Source: Cochleicola gelatinilyticus (GTDB lineage: Bacteria; Bacteroidota; Bacteroidia; Flavobacteriales; Flavobacteriaceae). Taken from it: DNA of 64,000 nt. The translations under genes and the position numbers were made by a program. Where the stretch lies: assembly GCF_001637325.1 (NCBI RefSeq), contig NZ_LRXL01000049.1, positions 59,571 to 123,570 on the forward strand. The letters run 5' to 3'. Positions 63,260-64,000 of this stretch are shown here, piece by piece; the stretch's first letter is position 1; every line of letters starts with the position of its first letter. The notes under the pieces are model-generated. The model saw only the letters and a program-made list of their open reading frames with translations. It made no database searches and was not told the DNA's origin.

Positions 63260-63460
63260 ATGCTGTATTTCAGAATTGTATTTTTCGTTTTATTTCTATT
63301 AGAGTTAAGGTTTTTAAATTTTAAATACAAACGAGACAAATATATTTGGATTGGGATAGTTTTGATATTCAGCTACATTGGCTATTTTTTCTTTTTAATT
63401 CATAAAAGAAAATTAATTATCAAAAGAAAATTTGAACCAAACTTTAATCGGAATAAATAA
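63260..63460 (+). CDS. Cassette 2, second gene: 66-residue PLDc_N-like membrane peptide
   Basis: A 66-residue protein with two hydrophobic helices (LYFRIVFFVLFLLELRFLNF and WIGIVLIFSYIGYFFFLIHK) and a basic tail (KLIIKRKFEPNFNRNK). The pattern D-K-Y-I-W-I-G-I-V-L-I-F-S-Y-I-G-Y-F is like the N-terminal membrane domain of cardiolipin synthases (PLDc_N), without the catalytic part. Its ATG directly follows the stop of the gene before. Its stop ends one base before the cassette boundary at 63462. Two-gene membrane cassettes could be toxin/antitoxin-like or immunity-like, but nothing proves it. Confidence 0.7.
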   Translation: MLYFRIVFFVLFLLELRFLNFKYKRDKYIWIGIVLIFSYIGYFFFLIHKRKLIIKRKFEPNFNRNK

Positions 63461-63461
63461 C

Positions 63462-63600
63462 TGTTTACAACAACGTGTATAATTAATTGCTTGGTTCTGG
63501 TCTACTCGGAAAATTCCTTCGGAATTTTCTTTGGCTCGTGAATGTTTGCTAAATTAGTTGCTGAAACACGCAACTAACCATACACAAACACGTTACAAGT
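63462..63600. repeat. attC-like recombination element 2
   Basis: Opens TGTTTACAACAACGTGTATA and closes near ACCATACACAAACACGTTAC. It shares with element 1 the left AACAACGTGTATAATT, TTGCT, the TAGTTGCTGAAACACGCAAC block, and CATACACAAAC at the right. The central hairpin GAAAATTC/GAATTTTC with a UUCG loop (63509-63529) has a different stem sequence that still pairs, so the fold is kept by compensating changes. It is 139 bp long, close to element 1. Confidence 0.85.
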
Positions 63601-64000
63601 AATGGCGCCCGTAACGCAAAAATTCTCCAAGCATTTCGCAACTGAAACTATAAAATTGCGATGAACTGTAAAGCCGCACGCAATCTGAAAGCTAAATAAA
63701 ACTTCTGACTAAAAATTTTTCGCAGCGAAACGGAAGCGGAAACTTAATGGATACAACACGTCTTATAAAACTGATTGGACAGTACATTTAATTCAATGGT
63801 CGGATTACTGAAAACGGGAAATGTTGAGAGAGTTATTTAGTTTTATAAGCCTAAAAGTTCAGTAATTAATACAAAAATATCGATGTTACTTTGCGGCGCT
63901 GCGAAGTGTTGCGTAATCGTTGCGGCTGCATCTAAGCAAAGCGTGCTCTGTGAAATGTGTCGCAACCGTGCATAACAACGCATAAAAACAATAAGCCAAA
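63601..64000. other. 400-bp tail of the array without a supported gene
   Basis: No credible open frame is seen on either strand. Signs of further array structure are GTTAC/GTAAC at 63592 and 63611, an 11-bp perfect inverted pair CTTATAAAACT (63762-63772) and AGTTTTATAAG (63839-63849) preceded by ACACGT, and AACAACG at 63974-63980 like the left end of the other elements. These may be cassette relics or short empty cassettes. The window ends inside the array. Confidence 0.5.

Noticed and set aside
61241..64000. Classical class 1-type integron
   Set aside because: The recombinase lacks the IntI insertion, the elements do not follow the RYYYAAC/GTTRRRY core strictly, and the recombinase is in the same direction as the cassettes. 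Described as integron-like only.
61241..64000. CRISPR array
   Set aside because: The repeated elements are ~137 bp with genes between them and there are no short direct repeats with spacers. No cas gene is present.

Overview
The window is chromosomal DNA of a low-GC member of the Bacteroidota, most likely a marine Flavobacteriaceae. The signs are a 1299-residue protein with a type IX secretion C-terminal tail, many small SPII lipoproteins, families typical of flavobacteria (DUF4350, DUF4129, DUF2141, DUF2061, head-GIN, TPR-AraC regulators), and several promoters of the Bacteroidota type (TAnnTTTG at -7). No rRNA, tRNA or CRISPR array was seen. No genus is claimed.

Region 1 (1-13730, all minus strand) is one long exopolysaccharide/capsule operon. 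It starts with Wza and Wzz export proteins, continues with a sulfate activation block (cysQ, a DUF2061 membrane protein, cysC, cysD, cysN), then Wzx flippase, pyruvyl transferase, Wzy-like polymerase, GNAT acetyltransferase, polysaccharide deacetylase and a glycosyltransferase cut by the window edge. PAPS synthesis and PAP clearance without a visible PAPS reductase suggest a sulfated, pyruvylated polymer.

Region 2 (13731-32854) holds dps, a small lipoprotein gene, two giant tandem paralogues (lipoprotein metallophosphoesterase, a middle domain with kinase-like motifs, and a BamA-like outer-membrane barrel), an HD-domain Pycsar-effector-type (PycTM) membrane protein convergent with a GAF protein, a TlpA-like thioredoxin lipoprotein, SIMPL, rhomboid, two acyltransferases, a CoA-type NUDIX hydrolase, a cyclophilin and a frameshifted TIMP/NTR-like lipoprotein gene.

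Region 3 (32886-49192) holds TRIC and RDD membrane proteins, the SpoIIM-DUF4129-DUF4350-MoxR-DUF58 cluster, a repeat-rich intergenic stretch, DUF2141, oxyR, AIM24, a DUF4870-small ORF-PadR-PspC-GIN envelope-stress operon with a candidate operator, and an NTF2-like protein. Region 4 (49268-60530) holds the T9SS fibronectin-III protein, a TPR/TPR-AraC pair, a lipoprotein, trxB, a TauE exporter and a CPA1 antiporter.

Region 5 (60714-64000) is the most unusual. A Xer-like tyrosine recombinase is followed by small, tightly packed gene cassettes. Each of the two clear cassettes is bounded by its own perfect 10-bp inverted repeat and separated from the next by a ~137-bp, foldable, attC-like element carrying a UUCG-loop hairpin. 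The logic is that of an integron, but the recombinase has no room for the IntI-specific insertion.
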